9,845 nucleotides of DNA from assembly GCA_022563615.1 (NCBI GenBank), contig JADFMZ010000090.1, positions 1 through 9,845 of the forward strand, in the 5' to 3' direction. Shown one piece after another: positions 1 through 7,400 of this stretch. This DNA comes from Planctomycetota bacterium. Lineage in GTDB: Bacteria > Planctomycetota > Phycisphaerae > UBA1845. The translations under genes were made by a program, and so were the position numbers. Each line of letters begins with the position of its first letter. Positions within the stretch are counted from its first letter, which is position 1. The notes under the pieces were generated by a model, which saw only the letters and a list, made by a program, of their open reading frames with translations, did not search any database and was not told where the DNA came from.

Positions 1-906
1 ATGAGCGGCAACGAAGAAAGGGCCCGGGGGATAGCGGTCAAGGCGAAGAACCGCACCACGCTTTTTGACCTGCTGGAAAGGCGCCAGGCCGAGAAGCGGG
101 CAAAGGGTTCCACGGCGAGAGGCGGACTCCCTGACTTCCAGCCCGAGCTTGCGGCCCCGAAAGGCCGGACCACGGCCCTACCTGCCGACACGAAGCCTTC
201 TGGGCGGTACGACCCACCCGTGGTTGAACCCGAGTCTCTCGCAGAATTGGTTTCGAAGGAACCGGCGACCCCCGAACGAGTCATCGAGTTGGACAACGAC
301 CGGGTTCGCATTTCGCTGACCAGCGTCGGCTGCGCCGTCGTGGTATTCGCCCTGGCCGTCCTGGCTGTGGGAGCGTTCGACCTGGGCCGCCGACGCGGAG
401 ATGGGCAGGGCTTTGGGCGAGGATATGAAGCCGGTCGGGCGTCCTATGCGGCTGACACGATCAGTGAGATCGAGACGGCCCGGAATCAGCCGCCGGCCAC
501 CCATCTCGTGGCAAGCCTGCTCGAACGGCCCGATCAGGATCGACAGGACGTGCAGGACGATCAGCGCCCTGCGCCAGACTCCGACATGAATCGTTCCGCC
601 GGCGCGTGGATTCGGGACTATACTTACATCGTGGCGCAAGAGTTCGGGTCCGCCCACCTGGATGACGCCCCTGGGGCGCAGGATTTCCTGGCTGAGCATG
701 GCATCGAATCAGCCTTGGTACAAACGCCTCGTGGTACCGCGCAGCTCATTACGGTACAGGGTTTTGACCGGAGCGACCCAACGCAACGAAAGATGGCGGA
801 TCAACTATTACAAAAGGTGCATGCGGTCGGTGCGCAGTACTACACCGACGGCGGGGGATATAAGTTGGAAGGGTATTTCAAGACCCTCAAGGGTGACCGT
901 TGGTAG
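1..906 (+). CDS. Single-pass membrane protein with possible C-terminal SPOR-like domain
   Basis: A 301-residue protein whose ATG is the first base of the window, so a start further upstream cannot be excluded. About 100 charged, proline-containing residues come first, including a basic stretch with LFDLLERR near residues 21-28. One hydrophobic segment follows at about residues 105-126 and is bounded by Arg residues (GRRR at 129-132). After a flexible Asp/Gln/Pro-rich linker (about 150-200), a folded C-terminal region (about 204-297) has an alternating strand/helix pattern: a YTYIVAQEF strand, a QDFLAEHGI helix, an AQLITVQGF strand and a KMADQLLQKVHAVG helix. This resembles the repeated beta-alpha-beta of SPOR peptidoglycan-binding domains, but the match is weak and from memory. 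The likely topology is a cytoplasmic N-terminus and periplasmic C-terminus. It precedes the small basic protein gene by 15 bases, so co-transcription is likely. No specific function is recognised. Confidence 0.75.
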   Translation: MSGNEERARGIAVKAKNRTTLFDLLERRQAEKRAKGSTARGGLPDFQPELAAPKGRTTALPADTKPSGRYDPPVVEPESLAELVSKEPATPERVIELDNDRVRISLTSVGCAVVVFALAVLAVGAFDLGRRRGDGQGFGRGYEAGRASYAADTISEIETARNQPPATHLVASLLERPDQDRQDVQDDQRPAPDSDMNRSAGAWIRDYTYIVAQEFGSAHLDDAPGAQDFLAEHGIESALVQTPRGTAQLITVQGFDRSDPTQRKMADQLLQKVHAVGAQYYTDGGGYKLEGYFKTLKGDRW

Positions 907-908
907 TC

Positions 909-917
909 AAGAGGTGA
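909..917 (+). promoter_or_regulatory. Ribosome binding site of the small basic protein gene
   Basis: AAGAGGTGA lies four bases upstream of the ATG at 922 and is a good Shine-Dalgarno match. It sits just after the stop codon of the preceding gene, which supports both the chosen start and an operon-like pair. Confidence 0.7.
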
Positions 918-921
918 ATCT

Positions 922-1164
922 ATGTCACGCGACCGATCGTTGAAATCAACCGGAATGCTCAAGCGACACCGTAACGTGCTGACGCGCGCGGAGCGGATTG
1001 AATGGCTTAAGGACTTGGGCGGATGGACGGAGGGGTCCAGTCCGATCGGCTTGCCGAAGGTCGCCCACCGTAAGGTGTCGGTCGGCAAGAAGATCAAGGC
1101 AGCGGAGAAGACGGAAGAAGGCGAAAGCAAGCCCGAGACGACCGAGGCCAAAACGAAAACCTAA
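922..1164 (+). CDS. PVC-superphylum small basic protein (TIGR04137-like)
   Basis: An 80-residue, strongly basic protein. Residues 1-60 carry a pattern I recognise as a small basic protein family restricted to Planctomycetes, Verrucomicrobia, Lentisphaerae and Chlamydiae: MSRDRSLKS at the start, RHRNVLTRAERIEWLK at 15-30, WTEG at 35-38, then GLPKV and RKVSVGKK. Residues 61-80 form a Lys/Glu/Thr-rich tail (KTEEGESKPETTEAKTKT) beyond the conserved core. I recall the family being described as possibly ribosome- or rRNA-associated, but that function is not established by anything visible here. The start is fixed by a good ribosome binding site at 909-917. The gene follows the membrane protein gene by 15 bases. 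It is the best taxonomic marker in the window. Confidence 0.85.
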   Translation: MSRDRSLKSTGMLKRHRNVLTRAERIEWLKDLGGWTEGSSPIGLPKVAHRKVSVGKKIKAAEKTEEGESKPETTEAKTKT

Positions 1165-1268
1165 TCCTAGAATACGATACGAGGGCGGCGTCGGTGCCGG
1201 CGTGAGGCGCCGTGCGATGGGATCCTGGATTGCCGCGCGCCGCGAACGGATCTCCAAGAGCGGTCACG

Positions 1269-2381
1269 ATGAGCCCACGACCATTCGTTGCCGACCGGGT
1301 CAAAACCATCGGCTCATCCGGCATCCGCAAAGTCTTCGACCTGGCGGCGACGCTGAAGGATCCCATCAACCTGTCCATCGGCGAGCCGGATTATGGGGTT
1401 CCCGAAAACGTGCGGGCCGCCATGATCCGGGCGATCGAAGCCGGGCACACCCGCTACACCATGACGCAAGGATTGCCTGAGCTGCGCGCCCGGATTGCCC
1501 GGCAGCTCAAGGAGGAGTTCGACTGGGAGCCCGACCTCCTGGTCACGTGCGGCGTGTCGGGCGGGCTGCTCCTTGGCTTGATGACCTGTCTCAATCCCGG
1601 AGACGAGGTGCTGGTCGGCGATCCCTATTTTGTATCGTACAAACATCTGGTCCATCTGGTCGGCGGCGTCCCCGTCCTGGTAAATTTGTACGAGGACTTT
1701 CAGCTCCATCCGGAACGGTTCGCCGCCGCGATCACGAGTCGGACGCGCGTCATCCTGATCGGCTCTCCCAGCAACCCGACGGGCGTCGTCTATTGCGAAA
1801 AGGACGTTCGATCCCTGGTGGAACTGGCCCGCAAGCATGACCTGCTGATCATCAGCGATGAGATTTACAATCTGCTGGTCTATGACGGTCGCAGCCCCAG
1901 CCCGGTCGCAATCGCACCTGAACGCACGTTGTTGCTACGCGGGTACAGCAAGTCCTACGCCATGACTGGCCTGCGCATGGGCTACGCCGCCGGGCCGACC
2001 GAAGTCATCACGCAGATGGCCAAGCTCCAGCAGTTCACCTACGTTTGTGCGCCCACGCCGGCTCAGTATGGCGCGCTTGAGGCGATGGACACCGACATGT
2101 CCGACCACGTCGCAGCCTATCGCGACAAGAGAAACCTGGTGTGCGAGCAACTTGCGGACGACTTTGAGATTGTCAGGCCCTCCGGCGGGTTCTATGTGTT
2201 CCCCAAGGCGCCGACCCGGTTCGAAACCGCCACGGCATTCGTCAAACAGGCCATTCAACAAAACGTGCTCATCATTCCGGGAGAGGTGTTCAGCGAGCGC
2301 GACACGCATTTTCGTATCAGCTACGCAGCCCCCGATGAAACACTTCGACGCGGATGCGCCATCCTCCGATCGCTGGCTTGA
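1269..2381 (+). CDS. Fold-type I PLP-dependent class I/II aminotransferase
   Basis: A cytoplasmic enzyme of 370 residues when started at the ATG at 1269. An in-frame ATG at 1212 would add 19 residues with no family resemblance, while MSPRPFVADRVKTIGSSGIRK is a normal family N-terminus. A weak purine-rich site (CAAGAGCGG) precedes 1269. Visible class I/II landmarks are the SIGEPDYGVP substrate-side motif (36-45), SPSNPTG with Asn169 (166-172), SDEIY with Asp197 to pair with the PLP pyridine nitrogen (196-200), the Schiff-base lysine K228 in GYSKSYAMTGLRMGY (225-239), and Arg349 in FRISYA, the usual carboxylate-binding arginine. The length of 370 is normal for the family. It probably transfers amino groups between an amino acid and 2-oxoglutarate or a similar keto acid, as in aspartate-aminotransferase-like class I enzymes. 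The exact substrate cannot be read from the sequence, and the neighbours give no pathway clue. Confidence 0.93.
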   Translation: MSPRPFVADRVKTIGSSGIRKVFDLAATLKDPINLSIGEPDYGVPENVRAAMIRAIEAGHTRYTMTQGLPELRARIARQLKEEFDWEPDLLVTCGVSGGLLLGLMTCLNPGDEVLVGDPYFVSYKHLVHLVGGVPVLVNLYEDFQLHPERFAAAITSRTRVILIGSPSNPTGVVYCEKDVRSLVELARKHDLLIISDEIYNLLVYDGRSPSPVAIAPERTLLLRGYSKSYAMTGLRMGYAAGPTEVITQMAKLQQFTYVCAPTPAQYGALEAMDTDMSDHVAAYRDKRNLVCEQLADDFEIVRPSGGFYVFPKAPTRFETATAFVKQAIQQNVLIIPGEVFSERDTHFRISYAAPDETLRRGCAILRSLA

Positions 2382-2660
2382 TAGACATTCCCAATTCCGG
2401 CTGTTTCCCGGTGACGCAAGCTCAGCTTGGTCGGCCAGGAGTCGATCAGTATAGTGCAAGCTGTGACCGTGCCTCGCCAGGATTCATCGGAGCGGGTTGG
2501 CAACCGTCCCGCGAAGGGAATCCCTCAGGCATGCCACTGCTCGGAACGCTCCAACAGGTTGGAACGGCCCAAAGCGATCTGCCTTGCGGTCAAACAACAC
2601 TAGAATTAACCGTTGACCCGGCGCAAGGCTTCCAACATGCAGAGCAAGGGAACACAGAGT
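2382..2660 (+). other. 279-base leader with several inverted repeats before the diadenylate cyclase gene
   Basis: No convincing gene lies here; the open frame that crosses it (2354-2893) is a shadow of its neighbours. It contains several short inverted repeats. CAAGCT/AGCTTG flank one base at 2417-2429. GCGGG/CCCGC lie at 2492-2512, with GGTTG/CAACC nested inside. AGGGA/TCCCT lie near 2515-2525, and TCCAAC/GTTGGA at 2550-2563 flank two bases. A TAGAAT hexamer at 2601-2606 could be a -10 box, but no -35 box is suitably spaced. None of the hairpins is followed by a T-run, so no terminator for the aminotransferase gene can be called. A structured 5' leader for the downstream gene is possible but unproven. 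Confidence 0.4.
2646..2651 (+). promoter_or_regulatory. Ribosome binding site favouring the ATG at 2661
   Basis: AAGGGA with a nine-base spacer to the ATG at 2661 is the best Shine-Dalgarno match among the candidate starts of the diadenylate cyclase gene. The alternatives are the ATG at 2637 (preceded only by CAAGGC) and the TTG at 2613. Confidence 0.5.
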
Positions 2661-3578
2661 ATGGCCAAAGACGAGGCGGACCTCGCCAAATCGATTATCC
2701 AGGCCGCCGTGAGTGTAGCCAAAGCGGTCTCGGCCAAGGCGCTGTTCGCCTATGTGCATGCGATCGACGATTTGGAAGCGCTGCAGGCCGCCGTCAAGGG
2801 TTCCACCAAGCTCTACCTGGTGGCCCGCGACGCCACCGACCAGCAAAGGGCGAAGGGAATCTCAGCCGAGCTGCTGACCGTGCCCGCCTTTGACCTGACG
2901 CGAATGGGCCAGATCAAGATGGCCACCATCATCGCATTTTCCCAGCGTTTGCTACAACAGGGTGACGTCTTCGTATTTCTGAGCGGGGCGGTCGGCCGGG
3001 GCATCGATACGCTCGTGACGATGCGGGTCGGCGAGGAATATGAATTGTTTCAGTCCGTCGGCCAACCCAAGCTGACCGAACACATCCGCCGGGCCGTCTT
3101 CGAGAAGGTTCTGCGGATCGCGCTCGAGCTGGCCCATGAAGGGCGCGAGGGCAAGCCGATCGGCGCGCTGTTCGTCATCGGCGATCATCGCGACACCGAA
3201 AAGTTCTGCCTTCCAGGCCGCATCAATCCCTTCAAGGGCTATACCGAGAAGGAGCGCAACATCCTCGACGACTCCATCGATGAAAGCATCAAGGAAATCG
3301 CCAAGCTCGACGGCGCGTTCGTCATCAAAGGCAACGGTGTCATCATTGCCGCCTGTATGACGTTGCGCCCGGCGCTGGCTGGTGAACAATTGCCCCAGGG
3401 GTTAGGCGCCCGCCACGCGGCGGCGGCGGCGATTACCGCCAGCACCAAGAGCATTGCCATCACCCTCTCCGAATCGACCGGCGACGTGCGAGTCTGGCGG
3501 CGCGGGGAGATGATCACCGAACTGGAAAAATCAACCCGAGGCCTGCTCGACGGGGCGACCACGCCTCGCGTCCCCTAA
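2661..3578 (+). CDS. Diadenylate cyclase, DacZ-like (pyruvate-kinase-C-like domain plus DAC domain)
   Basis: A 305-residue protein predicted to make cyclic di-AMP from two ATP. The C-terminal part (about 160-290) is a DisA_N/DAC domain. It shows GALFVIGD (168-175), the catalytic LDGA motif (D217-G218-A219), KGNGVIIAA (223-231), GLGARHAAAAAIT (247-259, with R251-H252 matching the first two residues of the RHR motif) and the terminal strands SIAITLSESTGDVRVWR. The N-terminal part (about 5-130) resembles the pyruvate kinase C-terminal alpha/beta domain: helix, AKALFAYV strand, KLYLVARD, then GDVFVFLSGAVGRGIDTLVTMRVG. There is no transmembrane helix as in CdaA and no helix-hairpin-helix DNA-binding region as in DisA. 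The combination matches archaeal DacZ. The third RHR residue is Ala253. Starts at 2637 or at TTG 2613 are possible, but 2661 has the better ribosome binding site and domain fit. The enzyme is probably soluble; its ligand or regulator is unknown. Confidence 0.88.
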   Translation: MAKDEADLAKSIIQAAVSVAKAVSAKALFAYVHAIDDLEALQAAVKGSTKLYLVARDATDQQRAKGISAELLTVPAFDLTRMGQIKMATIIAFSQRLLQQGDVFVFLSGAVGRGIDTLVTMRVGEEYELFQSVGQPKLTEHIRRAVFEKVLRIALELAHEGREGKPIGALFVIGDHRDTEKFCLPGRINPFKGYTEKERNILDDSIDESIKEIAKLDGAFVIKGNGVIIAACMTLRPALAGEQLPQGLGARHAAAAAITASTKSIAITLSESTGDVRVWRRGEMITELEKSTRGLLDGATTPRVP

Positions 3579-3672
3579 AGACGTTTTCAAGACCATGGTA
3601 GACGACAAACCGGACCGCTTCCTCACGGGCGCGGCTCGGTAACCAAGTGCTTAATCACGCCCTAAGAGCGTG

Positions 3673-3678
3673 TATAAT
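3673..3678 (+). promoter_or_regulatory. Possible -10 box in the convergent intergenic gap
   Basis: A perfect TATAAT hexamer on the plus strand, with only a weak -35 candidate (TTAATC at 3651-3656, 16-base spacer). GTGTA (3670-3674) and TACAC (3684-3688) form an inverted repeat over it. CACGC/GCGTG (3656-3660 and 3668-3672) form another just upstream. No plus-strand gene lies downstream before the end of the convergent lipoprotein gene, so a promoter here would drive a short RNA or antisense transcription. Chance occurrence is a real alternative. Confidence 0.25.
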
Positions 3679-3689
3679 AAGCGTACACA

Positions 3690-3749
3690 GCGAGGACCAA
3701 GGCTCAGCAGGAGCTTCGCCCTCCCAATCTGGTTCCTGCGCGGCTTTTT
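3690..3749 (+). terminator. Stem-loop with T-run: terminator or small RNA 3' end
   Basis: GCGAGGACCA (3690-3699) can pair with TGGTTCCTGC (3730-3739), with one bulged base on each side. The loop contains smaller stems (GCTC/GAGC at 3702-3714 or GGAG/CTCC at 3710-3724). GCGGC and a run of five T (3745-3749) follow. This fits an intrinsic terminator for the plus-strand diadenylate cyclase transcript. With the TATAAT at 3673, it could instead be the 3' end of an RNA of about 65 bases. The part GCTCAGCAGGAGCTTCGCCC and the next five bases (3702-3726) look like a dispersed planctomycete intergenic repeat that I recall in variant form. A repeat insertion is therefore an alternative explanation. The five-base gap between stem and T-run weakens the terminator call. 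Confidence 0.35.
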
Positions 3750-3758
3750 AAACACGCC

Positions 3759-4442
3759 TTAAGACGAATACTTGGGTACGTGAAGCCGTTTCGTGCCCGA
3801 CCGCACCCGTTCTCCGTTGGCCGCCTCGAACTGCGTCACGATTTCGATGTCGGATCCGGCGGTTTCCTTGTCGGCCCATCGAAGATGCAGGTAGTAACCG
3901 TCCCCCAACATTCCGGGGCGCGCGATCGTGGGGATTTCAGAAGTGGGATAGTGCCAGTCGCTTGTCAGTATTCTCTGGGTCTTCTTTCCCGACTTTTTGA
4001 TGATCTTGTACATTTCGATGTGAAACATGCCTTCCCGCAATACGCCCAGGCCCGTGTCGGGAACAAGAAAGACCCGGTACCGGATCCCCTCAGGATCACG
4101 ATCCGCGAAACGATCGAGATTGAGCCACGGTCGTTGATCGTAAAGACAAACCACGCGCCGAATGACCGACGGATTCGCAGTCAGCCGCGCGCGGGAGGCG
4201 GCCGCCGTTGCTCGGGACGCATGACAGCCCGATAGCGGCGCCGCCGCGATCAACAGGCCTACAAGAAGCGCTACCGAAGCAAGACGCTGCGCGGAAACTC
4301 CAAGGTTCTTAAACCAAACTGAGCCGTGGGACGCTACGATTCCACCGGTTGAAAACCGGTGCCACAGGAGTTCCCTCAAGCTGCGTGACCCATCGCCTCG
4401 GGCCGCTGCGCTTCCTGATGGGTGGGTGCGGTTCCGGGTCAT
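3759..4442 (-). CDS. Outer-membrane lipoprotein downstream of the secretin
   Basis: The secure part is a lipoprotein signal (hydrophobic LASVALLVGLLIAAAP followed by the lipobox LSGC) and a 155-residue mature domain after the Cys. Started at ATG 4442 the protein has 227 residues, with the lipid-modified Cys at 73. That start is one base after the secretin stop, suggesting translational coupling; an ATG at 4457 overlaps the secretin end. Either gives an n-region of 50 or more residues, unusually long for a lipoprotein signal, and it includes a palindrome (4343-4361) typical of non-coding DNA. The true start may therefore be a non-ATG codon such as TTG at 4379. The mature part looks beta-rich: CLYDQRPWLNLD, GIRYRVFLVPDTGLGVLREGM, FHIEMYKI, SDWHYPT, YYLHLRWADKE, DIEIVTQFEAANGE. 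I do not recognise a named family. Its position last in the secretin operon makes a pilotin-like or accessory role plausible, but this is inference. Confidence 0.75.
   Translation of the reverse strand: MTRNRTHPSGSAAARGDGSRSLRELLWHRFSTGGIVASHGSVWFKNLGVSAQRLASVALLVGLLIAAAPLSGCHASRATAAASRARLTANPSVIRRVVCLYDQRPWLNLDRFADRDPEGIRYRVFLVPDTGLGVLREGMFHIEMYKIIKKSGKKTQRILTSDWHYPTSEIPTIARPGMLGDGYYLHLRWADKETAGSDIEIVTQFEAANGERVRSGTKRLHVPKYSS
4343..4361. repeat. Perfect 8-bp inverted repeat, REP-like palindrome
   Basis: CACCGGTT and AACCGGTG flank GAA. The element lies between the end of the secretin gene and the lipoprotein signal peptide, inside the doubtful N-terminal extension of the lipoprotein frame. 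Sequences of this type (a CCGGTT-centred palindrome near GCCAC) are, from memory, common dispersed intergenic elements in planctomycete genomes. If so, this argues that 4290-4440 is largely non-coding. It could also form an RNA hairpin between the two genes. Confidence 0.5.
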
Positions 4443-4443
4443 C

Positions 4444-7400
4444 TTATTCCCGTTCATCCAGCGTCTTGGTCGCGACGCGCGGGCCGTACACCGGAAGGGC
4501 CGCGCTGGCTGTACTGGTCGACATGGGACGCGGGAGCGCCGGCCCGTAAGTCTTGGGCCGAGGACCATATTGATCGCGTCGCTCTAAATGCCGTTTCTCC
4601 GGCGTAGGATCCTCGTGCGGCGCGCCCACCGCGGGGCCGAAACCGTCCTGTTCCGGTAGGATGCGCAACCCCTCCATGAACGGGTGACGCAGAATCGATT
4701 CGGGCAACTCGTATTTGTCGCGTTGCTCTTCGGCCATACGGCGCACGTCGTCATCCGTGCGCAGTATATCGACCGTCAGCACGATCATCAGATCGGTCTT
4801 GGAGGTGGAAACACTGGTGGTGCGAAAGAGCGGCCCGATCCACGGAAGATCACCCAGGATCGGCACCTTGACCACGCCCTCCGACCTGCGCGTTTGGATC
4901 AATCCCCCGATGATGACCGTCTCTCCATCTCGGACCGTCACGATCGTCTGCACCTCTCGGGTGGAAAAAATCGGCTCGCTAAGCCCCTCGGTCAACTGGA
5001 TGTTCTCGCCGGAGATGTTCGAGATTTCCTGGGAAAGATCGATCGTCACATACCCGTCGGGGCTGATGTGAGGCGTCGCGGTCAGCACGATGCCCACGTC
5101 CTCTCGACCGACGCCGGTCGTGATGCCGCCGGTGTCCGTCACCTGGGTGGACGTCACAATCGGCACCTGGTCGGCAATCGTGATTTTTCCTTCCTCGCCG
5201 TTGCGCACCAGCAGGATCGGCCGCGACAGAATCTCCAGCCGGCTGTTCGTCTGAAGGGCGTGAAAAAGAAAGCTGAAGTCCTCGCCGGTCAGCGTGAAGT
5301 TGAACCCCAGGCCGGTCCCCGCCGCGCCCAGGCTCGTCCCGGTCACCCAGTCGAAGTTACTTCCCTGAATGATCCCGTTGGGACCGACAACCGCATTCTT
5401 GGAGAATCGAAGATCTTGCCCGGCGATCTCGATCCCCAGCTCGATGTCGTCGCTGAGGGTCACCTCGGCGATCAGAACGGTAATCATGACTTGCGGCTCC
5501 GGCCGATCCAGCGCCTGGACCATCTCCATCGTCCGGGAATACGCCCGGCGGCTCGTACCGATCAGCAGGCTACTGCTGCCTTCGCCCTCCTGACCGATGC
5601 TCTCGACCGAGATTTGCCGCTCCTGCCGGCGCATTCGGGACTCCTCGTCGTTCACGTCGCCCAGAATGTCCACCTCCTGCTGGATGAAGCCTTGGATCGC
5701 GTTGGCCAGATCCGCCGCATCGCGGAACTTGGCCTGGTAAACCTCGGTGATGCGGTCCTCGGCTTCCTGGGCATCGAGATAGGTCACCAGATCCTCGACC
5801 ATGTTGACGTAAACGCGCGAGCCAGCCACGATCAACGTATTCGTCCGAGGATCAGCCGCGAAACGAAGCTCTTGCCCGACCTGAGTCAGGTCCATATCGT
5901 CTGCGAATGCGCCGAATACCAACTGACTCCTCGTTTCGCCATCGGCGCCGTCGGCAGGGGAGAACAGATCGGTCAACTGGTCCACCATCGTCTGGGCGTC
6001 ACTGTTAATCAGCGGGAACATACGGATTTCCGACGTGACCGGGCGAATCCGGTCGAAATCCCGGATCATCGCCTCCAGCATCGCCATACTGTCCAACGGC
6101 GCCAGGAGCATCAGCGAATTCGTGCGCGGATCAGCCTGAATCTTGATGTCCTGCCGGAGCAGTTTGCGAAGCACCTCCCGACCGCGGTTATCCTTTTCCA
6201 GAAAGGAAACGATGATGGCCCGCTCGTCGTCCCCACCGGCGCCTTCGCCGAGCAGCACGTCCTGAAGCAACGTCGCAAAGTCATTCGCCAACGCCTGCCT
6301 GAGCTGGACGACCTTAATCATCATCTCCACCGCCGGCGTGGCTGTGTCCAGTCGATGGATGACTTGGCCGATGTTGATCATCTCAGCCGGCGACGCCCAC
6401 ACGATGATCGAGTTGGTGCGTTCGTCGGCGATCGCCGAGATGGCATCCGCCCGCCCGGTGGCTCCGTCCGCCTGGGACTGAAAGAGGCTTTCGAGCTTTT
6501 CCGCGACGGTCGGCGCCTTAGCCATCTTCAAGGGGAAGATCTCGAACTGCCGCGCGAGGCTGGATGGCTTGTCCAACAGCCCGATCAAATCCACGATCGC
6601 CTCATGGTCGTCGCGCGAGGCGCTGCACACCAGACTGTTCGAGGATTCGTCTGCCAGAACGACGATTGGCGTTCGTGAAATCTCCTGCCCTTCGGCGCGG
6701 GAATCAAACAGTTCCTGCATGCGCTGCGACAGCTTGCTGGCCGAGGCGTGCTGGAGCGTGTACACGTGGAAAATGGCGGTCAGCGGGCCGGATACCACGT
6801 CCAAACGACGCACCATATCACTCACGCGCTCCATCGTGTCGCGCGCGCCGGCCACCACCAGCGCGTTGCTGCGCGGGTCCGGCAGAATGGTCGGCGCCTT
6901 GAACGTTTCCGATTGGCCCTGCATCCCATCGAACAGCTCGTCGAGCATGCCCGCCAGCACCGTGGCGTCGGCGAATTCGAGGCTGAACAGTTGGATGTCA
7001 TCGATCAGCGGCTGAGACTCCAACGTCTGCACCAGCCGCTCGATTTCCTCAAAGTCCTCGACGCTGGACGCAATGATCAGCGAATTGCTGCGCTCATCGA
7101 CCACCACAATCGGCAGATCCTGCGACAGATCCTGCTGTTGCCGAAGATCCGCCTTGCGCTTCCATAGCTCGTCGATCTTCTCTTTCAGAATCAAGGCTGA
7201 AATGCGATCGCAGCGAACGATTCGGATCTGATCGAACAGTCGCGCCGGCTTCGTGTCGAGCTGCGCGACAATCGTCGCAATCTCCGTGTAGTTCTCCGGC
7301 GAGGCTGACAGAAGGAGGGAGTTCGTTCGGATGTCCACACTAAGGAACACTCTTTCGCGCTCGAGGGAGGCCTGGTTGGCCCCGGTCGATTGCGCCGCTT

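Noticed and set aside
178..699. A 173-codon minus-strand frame opposite the first gene
   Set aside because: No domain or signal is seen, while the plus-strand frame has a clear membrane segment and an operon-like junction.
1212..1268. Longer aminotransferase N-terminus from the ATG at 1212
   Set aside because: The added 19 residues do not resemble the family, and the protein starting at 1269 already has normal length.
2417..2429. Terminator after the aminotransferase gene
   Set aside because: The CAAGCT/AGCTTG repeat has a one-base loop and no following T-run.
2511..2540. Cobalamin-riboswitch-like words (AAGGGAAtCC and GCCACTG)
   Set aside because: The order fits loosely, but the conserved core between them is missing and the spacing is far too short.
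2354..2893. A 179-codon open frame across the intergenic leader and into the cyclase gene
   Set aside because: It overlaps two well-supported genes in another frame and shows no domain or usable ribosome binding site.
2952..3389. A 145-codon minus-strand frame inside the diadenylate cyclase gene
   Set aside because: It is a shadow of the plus-strand gene, which carries the catalytic DGA and RH motifs.
3690..3749. Bacterial signal recognition particle RNA
   Set aside because: The size is near the minimum, but the conserved GGUCAGG/GGAAGCAGC-type loop is absent.
4684..6678. A 664-codon open frame on the plus strand
   Set aside because: It is antisense to the secretin, which has clear repeat and barrel motifs. 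The protein is rich in Arg, His, Asp and Gln with no recognisable domain, as expected for a shadow of a high-G+C gene.
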